Below are positions 1-11,399 of a stretch of DNA of 64,000 bases, piece after piece. The DNA is taken from assembly GCA_963920665.1 (NCBI GenBank), contig OY987263.1:21285968-21349967 (forward strand), written 5' to 3'. The DNA comes from Straminergon stramineum (lineage: Eukaryota; Streptophyta; Bryopsida; Hypnales; Calliergonaceae). Every line of letters begins with the position of its first letter. The stretch's first letter is position 1. Made by a program: the position numbers and the translations under genes. The notes under the pieces are model-generated. The model had not been told where the DNA came from. It saw only the letters and a list, made by a program, of their open reading frames with translations, and ran no database searches.

Positions 1-1294
1 TGCGAAATACGTTTTGAATAAGGAGACGCTGGTGCTCCAGAGTGCTCAATCGGAGGATGAATATGTCCATGAGGGCTTAAGAGACTGCTACCGAGTGTAT
101 GGGCTATGGCGCTTGATGATCGTCGCGGGCGCCAACGGTCATGGCGGCGTGTTCCGGGAGTTTCTCATGAAGAAGGAGGTGTCTGTTGTGTCGAAGCACA
201 GAAGCTTAATGGGGTACGAGCATCCCAAAGTCTCGGAGTATAAAAAGATTCGTGCGAGAATTGACGAGGAATGCAGTAAATTCGTCATGAAGGTGACGGC
301 GAAGCTGAGCCGGGATCAGTTACTGTACGAGGTTTACCGATCCTCCGCGGGCATGGCGAAACATGGGAGCTCGCCATGGCGATGCAATAGTAAGGCGCAG
401 TTTGGGCTCTGGGAAGTCGTGATGGAAGTTCCCGTGTTGCTCATGGAGCCGGAAGGCTCATACCAAGACAATGACAAGCGGCAATTGATGCGGCGCTACC
501 GCTACGTCAAGCCCATCGTCCCGCAGATAATGAAGCTCAATGTGCAGTTCAATATCGTCATCGAAATTCAACCGAATTACTGCGAACTCACTGTTGCGGT
601 GAACCACGTCCGCGTGACAATTGACAATCAGCGCTGGGAGGTCGGAGAAACAGGACACTTCCCGACGCGCGTCTCATTATCGGTGACGCCCATTGCACCA
701 ACCCTAACTTCAGTGTCAATGACAGGCTCCTCCGCCAACACGTCCTACAAGGTCGGAGCAGTTGAGATGGTGCGCATCGGCGTGAACGCAACTCTCAAGT
801 CAGCTCCTACTGCAGGAATCTCCATCCAAGCGGGGAAGTCGACGATGTCGAAGGTGGAAGGGAAACCCTGGCGAATGGAGCAACTTCCCGTCTACAACGA
901 GCGCGGCGGGAGCTACACTTGGCAATTGACGAATCTTCACGGCACGCCGTTCGATCGGTTGAGTCCCATGCTGCAGGAAACGAAAAAATCCATCTGGCAA
1001 TTTGGGAAGCGCATCCCGATCAATCCATTGCTCGTGCTCCCATTCGGCACGAACGGCGGGGTGAACTTCACGGGCAGCGAGTTCGCTGACTCCCTTTCCT
1101 GGCGATTCTCTAAAGAATTGGAGAATACAATGGTTGGATTCAATGTTGAAGGGCAAGTGCACACAACTTACATCACGCAGAATACGTTCTGGGAGACGCG
1201 CGTGGTGCCGTTCGAGGTAAAGCTAGAACAGAAACTGGAGCCCTGTGGCGATCCCTCCGGGGGTGACAAGAAGAAGAAGAAAAAGAAGAAATAG
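1..1294 (+). CDS. 3' part of an unrecognised protein gene with lysine-rich tail
   Basis: The frame is open from the left window edge (GCG AAA TAC GTT TTG at 2-16) to TAG at 1292-1294, so the true start lies outside; the first in-frame ATG is at 116. At least 430 residues are visible with no intron. Codon use is GC-rich and clearly unlike the AT-rich surroundings, and the reverse frames are only short shadows, so I take it as real. The N-terminal part has mixed charged and hydrophobic segments; the middle (about residues 190-300) is rich in V, T, S and I and looks like beta-strand material; the protein ends in a run of eight lysines after GDPSGGD. There is no signal peptide or clear membrane segment in the visible part. 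I do not recognise the family and assign no function. The lysine tail could be a nuclear or nucleolar signal or simply a slippery AAG/AAA run. Confidence 0.7.
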   Translation, partial: AKYVLNKETLVLQSAQSEDEYVHEGLRDCYRVYGLWRLMIVAGANGHGGVFREFLMKKEVSVVSKHRSLMGYEHPKVSEYKKIRARIDEECSKFVMKVTAKLSRDQLLYEVYRSSAGMAKHGSSPWRCNSKAQFGLWEVVMEVPVLLMEPEGSYQDNDKRQLMRRYRYVKPIVPQIMKLNVQFNIVIEIQPNYCELTVAVNHVRVTIDNQRWEVGETGHFPTRVSLSVTPIAPTLTSVSMTGSSANTSYKVGAVEMVRIGVNATLKSAPTAGISIQAGKSTMSKVEGKPWRMEQLPVYNERGGSYTWQLTNLHGTPFDRLSPMLQETKKSIWQFGKRIPINPLLVLPFGTNGGVNFTGSEFADSLSWRFSKELENTMVGFNVEGQVHTTYITQNTFWETRVVPFEVKLEQKLEPCGDPSGGDKKKKKKKK

Positions 1295-2261
1295 AACGTC
1301 CACTTTCCTCCAATTCTACTTTTCTCGATCGATCACTGTTGCTACAATTATAATTGATTCTCTTTCGCCGTAATCTGTGATGATGCCATAGCTTTCATGA
1401 TCGAGCGATGTCTCGATTGAGTCAAACTAATCAATAGTCCAGCGCGCAAGCAACCCTAAATCCATACATTGGTTTGCTTTCATGTTGCGCACGAGATTCT
1501 TCTCGCAGCTTGCGTGAGGTGGTGAGAAATGAGAGAGAGAGGGATATTGTGTAAAGTATGATCGTAGGGTGTAATTGAGCTGCTGCTACTGTTTTACTGA
1601 AGCTGTGAACTTCAGCAGTGAGAATGGAAGTTAAGGTTTATGGAATTAGGGCTTCTAGATGAATCTCGGCAATGCTTTGCTGGGGAGATTCGCTACGAAA
1701 TGTGTTGTAGACCGGGGCAATAATGTTGTACTCACTCTTGGACATGCGATCTTCCAGTATCTTCTTTCTTGCTTTCTGCCCACTGTCACGTTGAACTTGC
1801 CGTGTGGTTGTAATATTTTGCAAGGACTCCCCGGTAGCTGCAGCCAGTGAGCGTTCCTATTCAACTGCCTGCTTCTTTGAACTTGCTCGGTGTGCTATCT
1901 GGATTCCTTCGCCTGCATAGCCGCTCCCTAGAAGATGGCGCCTCTCTGCCCAGCGATGCCTTGCCTTTCATGTCGATACTGCCCCAGATCAGGTCTCCAC
2001 TGGCTTGTCCGGTTGTCTTCGCCAATGTGGCCATTATTGCCGTCGGTATCCGCGCCGGTGTCAACGTCTTCGTGTTCGAACTCCGCGTGCTAGTACCAGT
2101 TTGTCGCTCCTTGAAATCGCGAGTCCACATCCTCGCGACATTTCTCCTGTATGCTCTCGACGTCTCTGTCAGTCGAATTGGGCGAGGTTGGACCGCTTGA
2201 ATCACCTGCTCGCCGACGCCTGATCACTATCTCGTCGCTCTCCGTGCCTTCACCTCGACTT
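1295..2261. other. 3' flank and intergenic stretch
   Basis: This follows the stop codon of the first gene. The first few hundred bases are probably its 3' untranslated region. Base composition rises in GC again from about 1,850. Short frames exist on both strands but none carries a motif that I recognise. Confidence 0.4.
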
Positions 2262-2859
2262 TCAGGAACCAGGGAGGGCTGTCACGATGTCGTATCTCCT
2301 CCGTCCCGCTGCTGCTGCCCTCTGCCGGGTCACCGATGCTTCATCCTCCAGCTGACCAGCGTTGTCGTTCTCGTTGCTGGGGGCGTTGCCGCAGTCACCA
2401 CCAGTGTTGGGCGACCCCCATTCACTGCTGTCCCGCCTACCACCTCTCCTTCCCGAAGACAGGTTTTGGGCAGACGCTAACTCCACCTGACGCACCCATT
2501 TCTTTATCCGCTTGAGAATTCTATTGCTGTTCCCCTCCAATGAATTCTCCAAATCTTTGGTGATCCACTCTCCATTCAGGCCTTGCAAGTCGCCCACCCT
2601 CCCGGCCGCTTCTCCGCAATTGTGGGCATTCGTGTGTCCAATTTCTGGGGTTTCTATCGTCATCGTCACTAGGGTAGCTCGTGCCCTCCGAACTTTGGTC
2701 ACCAATCTCGCCTTTCTCCCTGAATTGCTGTAGCAGAATCTGTCGCCTCCTCTGTAGCTCATCTTTTGCTCTATCGTAGGGAGATTCTGAATCAGTGTCG
2801 AATCGGATGCCTTTCCCTTTGTTACTCATCTTTTGTGTCCAATTGTGAAGCTTTGGCAA
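2262..2859 (-). pseudogene. Doubtful decayed reading frame, charged low-complexity protein
   Basis: Two minus-strand frames overlap here. One starts at 2859 and gives a hydrophilic stretch containing MSNKGKGIRFDTD, DELQRRRQILLQQF and an acidic PSDDDDRN segment. The other starts at 2762 and continues with LNGEWITKDLENSLEG, RILKRIKKWVRQVELA and an Arg/Gly/Asn-rich tail. Read together they look like one frame-shifted protein with a GC-rich composition, for example a relic of a transposon gag-like or hypothetical protein. I find no diagnostic zinc knuckle or catalytic motif. It may equally be two chance frames in a GC-rich spacer. Confidence 0.22.
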
Positions 2860-2997
2860 ACGCTATTCAGCAGCAATAAAAATTCAATGGGTTGCGAAGA
2901 CAAAGTGCAGTTTTGGGCCATCCTTCCAAACTGCCTATTTTGTTTTGGGTTTTGTTCTCAAAACCGCGACATTGCACCCTCATTTACGCCCAAGGCT

Positions 2998-3376
2998 TTA
3001 ACCCTTAAACGACGGGCCGGTCACCGTGGCACAGAGTCGGTCTGTGAATAGTAGCGCATTGGAGACTGACCGCTGGAAAAGACACTGTTCACGCCAATGA
3101 AAGAACTTGCGAAAGCCCGCATGGCATCTTGCCCTCACAGAAATTGCTAAAAGGGCAGCATAGTGTCTATAACCGTCTGTGTACATCTCTGACAATTTGG
3201 GGTACCTGAAATTATAAATGCATTCAATGACAATAATTTTGGCCTCCCATTACAGAGCACTTCTCTACAGTCACAATGAGAAAAAAAATGGATGAAAAAC
3301 GGTTTTCCTACATCCAACAGATTGATTTTTGTCATTCATCGGACACAAAACGTCCGCAGCGTCCTTCAAGGGTTAA
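2998..3376. mobile_element. TTAA-flanked miniature element (piggyBac-type), 379 bp
   Basis: The left end reads TTAACCCTTAAACGACG and the reverse complement of the right end reads TTAACCCTTGAAGGACG, a 17-bp inverted repeat with two mismatches, with TTAA at both outer edges. The interior is GC-richer than the other copies and encodes no convincing protein. The motif matches the TTAACCC-ended family seen elsewhere in this window, including the copy at 61,582. Confidence 0.6.
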
Positions 3377-4346
3377 GTAAATCTGACACCTCTTAATGCA
3401 TAACTTACTGCAAATCTGGCACATTTGATATCTTAAACTGCCACCCCAAACACTCAAAATGTAAATGTCTCATCTTAACCCAAAACGGAAACCCATTACC
3501 ATTTTTCGCTGGATTGCCCATGTGACGGTTTGGGGAGAATATGCTGGTGGGAACAGTATTTTTTAATGCACATTTTATCGCTGAAAGATGTTGGCTATTT
3601 TATGTTTAGGAAATTTTCTTTTTTTCCAACCAAATTAGCCAGATTACTACTGTCCTTTGAGACCATGTACTTTGAGACCAATAGCCAAATTTTATCTAGA
3701 GATCACCTAATTCTCATGTACATATCACCAAGTATCACTCAAGTATCACGTGAGTATCGAAGAAATAGATGACAGCTTCTCCAAAATGATAAAGAAATCA
3801 CTAGGTGGAAACGGGGCGGAAACAGTCAGAGTGCACTGGAGAACAATGGAACCAGAGGTGCAGAGTCACCATGAGAGGGAACACCCCCGCCAGTCCCCAA
3901 ACCATCACCGTCCATTCCCAACTGTACGTATTTTTACTTCTCTACAACTCAAAATCCAGAAATCTAGCCTCTTCCTAGAATTCCCGGCGCAACTCCCGAG
4001 GCCAAGTGGAGCAAGCAGGGCCTTCTTGCTCACGGCTATGGCGCCGGGGTTCGCTCTCTGCCTTCCACAGATCGAAGTTCCCCAGTCCGTCATTCACCAC
4101 AACATTCGTTATTCCCCGTTTCGATGATGATGAGTTCCCTTTTTGATGATGGTGGTTTCACAACATTTTATGATTCCGTTCTGAGTTTTCGGATTCCGTT
4201 CAAAGTTTCCGCAATGTTTGAACGATCGATTGGCTATGGCGGAAGCAAATTGACGGTTCGGTAGTTGGGGAAATTCGAAATCGGGATCAAATTGAGAGTT
4301 CGATATCTGGGAATTCGGATTTCTTAAGAGATTTGGCAGTTGCGGA
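3377..4346 (+). promoter_or_regulatory. Upstream region of the LESV-like gene
   Basis: This is the spacer before the LESV-like start codon at 4347. It holds short frames with no family motif, and a small direct repeat of GATTCCGTTC near 4,170-4,200. The last 250 bp are the likely promoter and 5' leader. No TATA box stands out. Confidence 0.35.
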
Positions 4347-7300
4347 ATGGCGAATGTGTGGTGTGTGCAGAACGGGGTGCAGAGATTTGGAGGAGGGGCG
4401 TTTGGACACGGCTTTGGGGAGCGGGGTTTGAAAGGGAGAATTGAAAGGTGCGCTTCAGCAATTGTGAGTGCAAGAGGGAAGAAAGAATGGTCGAAATTGG
4501 GGTTTCGGATTGTGGCGGCTGCGCGGCCGACGGATGTGGAGGCTGGGAATGTGGAGTGGCTGGATTTGTCGAAACAGAATGGCGGAGGTCCTGGACAGGG
4601 CCTTGACAATGCTGGGTCGCAGGGGAGTGGCAAACTTGATTTGCCTGCGCAGAGCGAAGCCGATCAGCGGCGCCGGGAGCAACAGTTTGCCAGTATTCTT
4701 CAGGTATGTTCAATTTGGTGTCGCGGGATTTCGTACTCGTTTGAATTTTTTTTCGAATTAAGCGTGCTTTGCTAATTTGGCGATTTGTATGCATTCATAC
4801 ATTTTCAATGTGTAAGGAGGAAACGTATGGATTACCGTGAGGCTTCAGAATTGAAGTAGTCGCCTAGGTGATGATCAGTGGTTGGTAATGTCGGTGACTA
4901 CTGTGGGCGTTCTATGGTTGCATTTGTGTGCAATTACCGGCCAATTGGCGTCTTAAAAAAGACTTTTCGAAAGGCTTCGGAATTTTTTGTAGTACCGAGT
5001 ATTAACTCTTGTGTATTCAGATTCCTCTTTAGATTCTACTATACGCCTTAAACCCGCGACGTACCATCTTCGGATGTTATCGTACCTGTAAAGAATGTTG
5101 AATTTGTAAACGTACAATATATGTAGGTATGTCTTCAAAAAGTGATACATCTCCAAAGATCGCCCATTAGATTCACAAAGTGATTAACTTTGTGAATCTA
5201 ATGGGGAGGACTTTTTGGTTTGTGTTGTCTATACGGCAGGACGGTAGGCCTTCGGTGAATAAATTCTACTTAAAAAACACTTGAAGAACTGATTTCTATA
5301 GATGGGAATGGTTAGCTCTTGTGTGGAACAAGACGGTATAAATAGAAGGCTTTGAGGAAGAATCTACAGGGCGCAGTTGCTTGAACTTGGAAGGGTTGCT
5401 TATGGGTTTTATTGTAAAGACGTCTGATTAAGTTGCGAGAGCTGCATTGTCATTTAATTCAGCTTGAGGGTAATTTCACGAGGTTTACAGATGTGAGTAA
5501 TATGTACTGCTTTGAAGATGTGAAGCCCTGATGTGAAGACGATTATGGTCTTGCAGGTGCCGAAGGAGGAGCGAGACAGGGTGCAGAAATTGCATGTACT
5601 AACTCGAGCAGCAGCCGCTCTTGCTGCCGTAGACGCCTTGTTGGCCAGTAATCCAGCCAGAAAAACACCGTCTGAAAAACCGCAAGAGTCCGCGCCTCCT
5701 CTTAGCACGGGCAAGTCTGAGTGGGTGACTACATCCACCGTAGAAGTGAAAGTTCCTGCGCTCCAACAAAGACCTCTCTCTTCAGGTATTACTGCAGACT
5801 CACAGCACAACTGAAGCCAGTCTTCACAGAACTGCATTTGGATTGCTGTAGTTATTTCATTTGGCAGGAATTATTGCCACTCGTGGGCACAGATTTCATG
5901 ACGACCATGCCGATAATAACCGACTTTTTTTGGTTTCCACGGAATCGAGAACTGTTCATCTCAAGCCCAATATATTGACAAAGTTCTTAATTTTAAGTTA
6001 ACAGGCCTTAAATTCATGTAAGCCTCGTGTTTAGTTGATGTTGAGTCAATGTGGTGTAATGCAAATGGTGTTCTGATGCCCTGATCATTTTGTTAAATTC
6101 TGAAGAGGAGCTGCCAGGTGTTGGATCTACGCTCGGAGCAGCGGCAACTCCAGGTCCAGATTTTTGGACATGGGTACCACCGCCGGACGACCGAACCCTG
6201 GAGGAAGTGCTTACTCCCAAAATACAAAGAGATGTCGATAAACCGAAGCAAATGCCGAAATTCTCAGAGGATCTCGATCTGACTTTGGAAAGAGAGGTCC
6301 AGGATCTGCCATTGGTGTTCCAGAGCAGGTCTGTGCCATCGCTGCCTCCTCTTCAGTCGCTCCTGGAAGTTGGAAAGGAGAAGAAGGGCGATGAGCAAGA
6401 GATTCAGACTGCGCCTTCGCTGCAGGTCAGCGTTGTTTTTTTCCTATAATTTATTGCTCTTCGTTGGGGTGACTCCAAGAAATTGATTGAGACTACCGAG
6501 TTTGACCACTGTTACTGAACTTTTTTGTTTCGGGTAGCTACAATGCAATTCTTGGTGATTTACAGCAAAATTTCCAATAGGTCTGTAGATTGACCGATTT
6601 TTTTTTCAAAATCTGGAGATTGTTAACCAAAAATATACCTCTGGCTGCAGGTACCTGAATCAGCACCAGAGTCAGTCACAGAAACTGTTTCTGCAATGAA
6701 ACAAGGGATGCAGAGTGCAGGGCAGGACACGAGTGGAGTTTACGCAGACGGCTCGCGCTGGTGGAGGGACCAAGGCGTGGAAAATCGTGCCAATGGAGTT
6801 GTCTGTACGTGGACAGTTATCAGAGGTGTAAGTGCGGATGGAAGTGTAGAGTGGGAGGAGAAGTTTTGGGAAGCTGCTGATGCCTACGATTTCAAGGAGC
6901 TTGGAGCTGAAAAATCAGGACGTGATGCAGTTGGGGGTGTATGGCGTGAGTTCTGGCAAGAATCTATGTGGCAGGTGAGTGTGTACTGACTGCTCCTAAG
7001 GTTAAGGAAACACTTTCTGTCACTAGAATTATTTAGGAGCGTGTTTTCATGGGAGATCATTACTGAGGTTACTGGATAGATGATTTAGGGCACAAGAAGC
7101 CAAACTCTTTCAGGATCAAAGTTTTCTATCACTATGTATGATGACTTCTCAGGCAGTCATTCGAAGTGAGAGGTTGTAGACCACCGTTGAAGGGATAGTA
7201 TGCAACCTCTGAATTTTCATTCGGAGATGAGTAGCCATTGACATTTAGCCAAATCATGTTTACATCACTCATTAGTTGAGAAAACAACCGAGTGTTTTGG

Positions 7301-8620
7301 AAGAGATAAGTTGTTGGTAATGGGGTTCAGTATAGAAGACCAGAAGGTCCAGAACAGGTTTTAGTATCCTCTATCTGACATTTTTTGTAATGAGTTACTC
7401 CAATCTGATATGGTAGGCAGTGACGTCTAACTGATATGACCATCGTCGTGTGACTGGATCAGGATGCAACGACTGGGCTCATGCACATGCAGAGGAGTGC
7501 AGACAAGTGGGCAAAGAACGGAGAGGGAGGGCAATGGCATGAGAAGTGGATGGAGCTCTACGATGCCTCCGGTCGCGCGGAGAAGTGGGCCGACAAATGG
7601 AGCCAAATTGACCCCAACACACCTTTGGACCCTGGCCATGCTCATGTCTGGCACGAAAGGTACATAAACTAACAACAAATAGTACCAACCACACTTCTTA
7701 CTCTACTCTTATTTTCCCTTGCATTGTTTCTCATTTTTTATGGTCATTTTCACCTCTTTGATTTCACTCTTTTACCAAAAAAATTTGGGAAAGTATATTC
7801 ATATATAAATGAAGTCAATACTAATCAATTTTCTCCTCAAGTTATCACATCATTGAAATTTTCCAGCGATTCAAGAAAGCCATCATATATATATATTCTA
7901 GTTCTTGAATGATGAAATGAATCCAAAATTACATCACATGCATAGAGTCATGCTAAAAACTATTAGGTTTGAAAATTATTTTGTAAATTTCTTGGCAGTC
8001 AAAGTTTTGTTGACTAAATCTAGAGTCCATATTTATAACACTCACATCTCTCCTGATATGGATCATTTTTTAATGACTCAAAGTGCCAATGAAACTCAGA
8101 AAAAACAAGTATAGGTCTTATGTTGCTTAAAAGCATTGTAGATCAACATTTATTCCAAAATCTGAAATTTGAACACTTGTCCTGTCACACATCTGTCAGT
8201 CGAAAATTTCGAATTTAATCTAACCTTCTCATGTTCAGATGGGGCGAGGAGTACGATGGGCAAGGAGCAAGTATGAAGTACACCGACAAATGGGCGGAGC
8301 GGTCGGAGTACGGTGGCGGATGGACCAAGTGGGGAGACAAATGGGACGAGCGTTTTGATCAAAATAGTCATGGAATCAAGCAAGGAGAGACCTGGTGGGA
8401 AGGGCAGCACGGCGAGCGCTGGAACAGGACGTGGGGGGAGGGGCACAATGGATCCGGTTGGGTGCACAAGTATGGTCGAAGCAGCAGTGGAGAGCATTGG
8501 GACACGCATTCGCAGGAAGAGACTTGGTATGAACGGTACCCGCACTTTGGATTCCGTGAATGTTTTGAAAATTCCAGAGAGCTTCGGAAGGTTGGGAAGA
8601 AAAGAAGACGACAGCTGTAG
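4347..8620 (+). CDS. LESV: LESV-like tryptophan-rich plastid starch protein, six exons
   Basis: Exons, joined by GT-AG introns: 4347-4703, 5557-5785, 6118-6425, 6651-6974, 7463-7659, 8239-8620; they splice in frame to 598 residues. LIKE EARLY STARVATION 1 of Arabidopsis is similar in length; with ESV1 it binds glucans in the plastid stroma and helps amylopectin organise into starch granules. Recognition rests on the tryptophan-rich half from about residue 330: SRWWRDQG, EEKFWEAADAYDFKELGAEK, GRDAVGGVWREFWQESMWQ, then repeated KWxDKW, WHEKW and ETWYER modules, ending near HFGFRECFENS. Residues 1-60 are rich in A, S, G and R with few acids, as in a chloroplast transit peptide. Exon 2 has an alanine-rich helical segment, exon 3 the motif DFWTWVPP. 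The acceptor at 6118 has a poor pyrimidine tract; one a few bases upstream would also keep frame. ESV1 itself is less likely because the N-terminal half is long. Confidence 0.88.
5163..5205. repeat. Perfect 19-bp stem hairpin inside LESV intron 1
   Basis: Bases 5163-5181 and 5187-5205 are exact reverse complements (CCCATTAGATTCACAAAGT), separated by the five bases GATTA. It lies in the first intron of the LESV-like gene. It may be a remnant of a small foldback element or an RNA hairpin. Confidence 0.75.
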
Positions 8621-8910
8621 AGCCACTCTGAGTGAGCCTTTCTTCGGGGATTATAGTATTTTACTGGTTATCAGTTTGGGAGGTTATGCATAAATTACCT
8701 TGTTGGCTGATAGTTGTGGACTCCATACTGCCTTACTTTAGTGCAAACACCGAAAGGATGAAGGCATTGGTGATTGGCATTCAATGTTGAACTTCAGGTG
8801 TCGAATTAGATCACAGGGTGTATGCATAAATAATGAGTCGGGAATTTAAGAGAAATCACAGTCCCAAGTCCCAACATACTCAGCAGAAGAAATTACAAAG
8901 CCTGTGCGTT
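8466..8910 (+). repeat. First copy of a 445-bp tandem duplication (LESV 3' end)
   Basis: This unit contains the last 50 codons and 3' flank of the LESV-like gene. Its landmarks recur in the same order 445 bp downstream: AAGCAGCAG, GGTACC, TTTGGATT, CGTGAA, TTGAAAATTCC, GAATTAGATCAC and TTACAAGT. Confidence 0.7.
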
Positions 8911-9355
8911 ACAAGTAGGGTCCAAGCAGCAGAAGAGATTTGGAGATACTTATCAGCATGAGTAGACTTTGTATGAAAGGTACCTCCATTTTGGATTTCG
9001 TGAAAGTAATTGAAAATTCCTCTGATATGCAGAGGATTAGGAAGAAAGAAGACAATTGTGAGCTTTCCTTTTGGGTATGATAATACTTTACTGGCATTAG
9101 ACGCTATCAGTTATGGAGGTTGTGCTATAAATCGTTGGCTTTTGGTTATGGACGCCTATCTACTACACACTCCTAAAGGCTGGAGACAGTGATGATGCAC
9201 GTTAATTGTTGAGCCTAGGTGTCGAATTAGATCACGGTATCTATGTAACTATATTTATGTATAAAAAACGAGTAGGGAGTTTGAGAGAAATTGTCACTGC
9301 AACATATTTTGCAAATTGGAAATTATAAGCCTGTCTGCACGTACATTACAAGTGA
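8911..9355 (+). pseudogene. Dead tandem copy of the LESV 3' terminal exon and 3' flank
   Basis: The sequence repeats 8466-8910 with many substitutions. The part matching the coding end is disrupted: a TAG follows the CATGAG that replaces the TCGCAGGAAGAG stretch, and the codons matching FECFENS are changed to a stop-containing run. The 3' untranslated part (from GAATTAGATCAC) is also repeated. The divergence is high enough to suggest an old duplication. It cannot encode a starch-binding protein but may supply an alternative polyadenylation region. Confidence 0.68.
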
Positions 9356-9440
9356 AGCACAACTCAAGACATTTATAAGATTTAATCCAAACGACTTGGA
9401 TTTCTAGCCATGTGTCTTTGGAATGAATGGCTTTTATGAA

Positions 9441-10018
9441 TCAACCCCTAAGTACTTTGACATCCATTTTTTGGACGATGAACAGATTGAAACTGGAGTT
9501 TCATCCTCCTAACTACTTGGATGAAAGTTATTCTAATTTGTGGAGATATGTTATCAAGTTGTTGTCCTATCTAAGGGTTGGATTTGGTATTACTAGAGAG
9601 TACATATTTTTCTATTTTTCTAAAATTACAAATGTGCAAGTATGTCAAGGAGTCAAATTGCATTGACTTTAGTTCAAATTTGGATTTGCCAAAATGAGGT
9701 CATAGATTTGAAGAACACAAAAATTTCAAAAAATCACCATGCAAAGAGAGCCTCATTTCAAATCCATTCCAAAAAATTTTACTCAAAAAATGATAATATT
9801 TTGCTTTTAATCAAATTCTAAATGAATTTTGGAATTTCTCTTTCAAAATTTATAAAAAAAAATGATTGGTGAATCTAATTGTACAGATGGAATCTACAAA
9901 TCACAATCTACAACTTTCATTTGTCTATCAATTCCAAAATATGCTTCTACATAGCACTTTCCAATGATTTTTTTGAAATCGTAAATTTTGGAGATATATT
10001 TGGACATTTAGGGGTTAA
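9441..10018. mobile_element. TTAA-type miniature element, 578 bp, copy A
   Basis: The left end is TCAACCCCTAAGTAC and the right end, read in reverse, is TTAACCCCTAAATGTCC, with TCAA and TTAA at the edges. The whole element is homologous to the one at 47,712-48,289 in the opposite orientation: both carry matching stretches around ACTTTGACATCCATTTT and TCCTCCTAA, and both happen to be 578 bp. Short frames in the two copies look alike (SIFWTMNR, LEFHPPNYLDES) but are not open over the whole element, so I treat it as non-coding. Confidence 0.65.
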
Positions 10019-10211
10019 GAAAGACTTCTTTTTTTTTAATTGCAGAAATTTTTAGTGCAGTATTGTATAGAGCATCTTAGAAACTTTTAGTATATTCTTG
10101 TTAGTTGAGGGACTTTGAACAACTAGATGAATAGGTATGATGACCTATTATTGTCCCTTTTGCTAATGTTGTAAGAAGAAAGAATTCCAACCTCTTTTTG
10201 AGATTGGTGAA

Positions 10212-10869
10212 TTAACCTCTAAAGGTCATGATTTTTTTATAACCATTAATCCTAGAAGGATGCTCGACACTAAGTGTCCGATAGATGAGAGGGAGTCCTT
10301 CTATACAAGACAAAAGTGCAAATGTTCATTCTTGAAATTTTGAATGAAAAAGAAAGGTTTTATATCCTAAACCTTGACTTCCAATGAGTGCTGTTGAGTT
10401 TCTCCAAGCAAATGATTAACAAGGTACTAGAAAGGCTCATTTTCATAGTGACCAATGAATCCATTTAGGGTTAAAAGGATGTGGCCCCTACAACTAAGGT
10501 AGTCTCCAAACCTAATCCAAATATTGGACCAATATGTGCATTCTACATTGAACAATGAAGTCATCCATTGATTAGCTTTCGGCCTTAGTGTCCTTTAAGG
10601 GTTAAAAAACATTCAAAACTACCTTTTCTAGTGCAAAGTATACAAACTTTGAAAATGTTATTTTTGCAAATTTAACCATGGGATCTTACAATAAATTAGT
10701 ATGAGAATGTGTAAAGAAATTTTTTAAAATTTGATTGCATAGATTGAGAGATTGATCTAGAAATGATTGACTTTTGAGATCAATATAGAAATGAAGAATG
10801 CACCTATTGGTACAAAAGTCATATCATTTTTTAATCACTAGTTTGATTATAGGCTTCTTCTAGGGTTAA
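10212..10869. mobile_element. Cluster of TTAACCC-type transposon ends
   Basis: Five ends crowd here: TTAACCTCTAAAGG at 10212, TTAATCCTAGAAGG at 10247, and outward-facing AGGGTTAA at 10471, 10602 and 10866. The best pairs by inverted repeat are 10212 with 10605 and 10247 with 10869, which overlap, so nested insertion or rearrangement is likely. The stretch 10,605-10,760 is also similar to 37,950-38,110. No coding capacity is seen. Confidence 0.4.
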
Positions 10870-11399
10870 GAATTTAAGTCCTCTTATCCCTAATGGAATG
10901 AGACCTATCACGAAGGTACTTTGCCAGAAATGATCTAATTTTTTGGACTAATTAATAGGTGCATTCTTGTGTCATCCATACATCTTGATGTCATACATCA
11001 ACTATTTTTTGGCAATACAAGGTCAACTTAAAAAAATTCATTTTGGATTTTGAATTATAATTTTTTATCATGAAGGATTGAGTTAAGAGTCTATAGAAAA
11101 AAATTTTAAAAAAATAAGGTGATTTTTATTCTATAAAAAAATATTATGTACAAAGAAATACAAGATAGAGGAAAAAGAAAAAAATTGTTAATAGTTTTAA
11201 GATGGAATTTAATACACTAATTCTAATTGTGAGATTGTTCTAACAAGCAATTTGAACAATGTAGAATCCTTTCTTTTTTTGAAAAATGTGAAAATTGGGT
11301 AAAAAATAAATTCAATGCACGATTTTTTCAAGAGGATGCTTAATCATGCTTTGATTGCCTACAAAACAAGATGCTCTATAACTTTCCAACGACGCTAGG
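10870..11399. other. AT-rich intergenic stretch
   Basis: Very AT-rich, with A and T runs and no frame, repeat or RNA that I can support. Confidence 0.5.

Noticed and set aside
3474..3540. TTAACCCAAAACGG at 3,476 paired with CGGTTTGGGG at 3,527 as another element
   Set aside because: Only about 60 bp long, weak end match and no TTAA on the right side.
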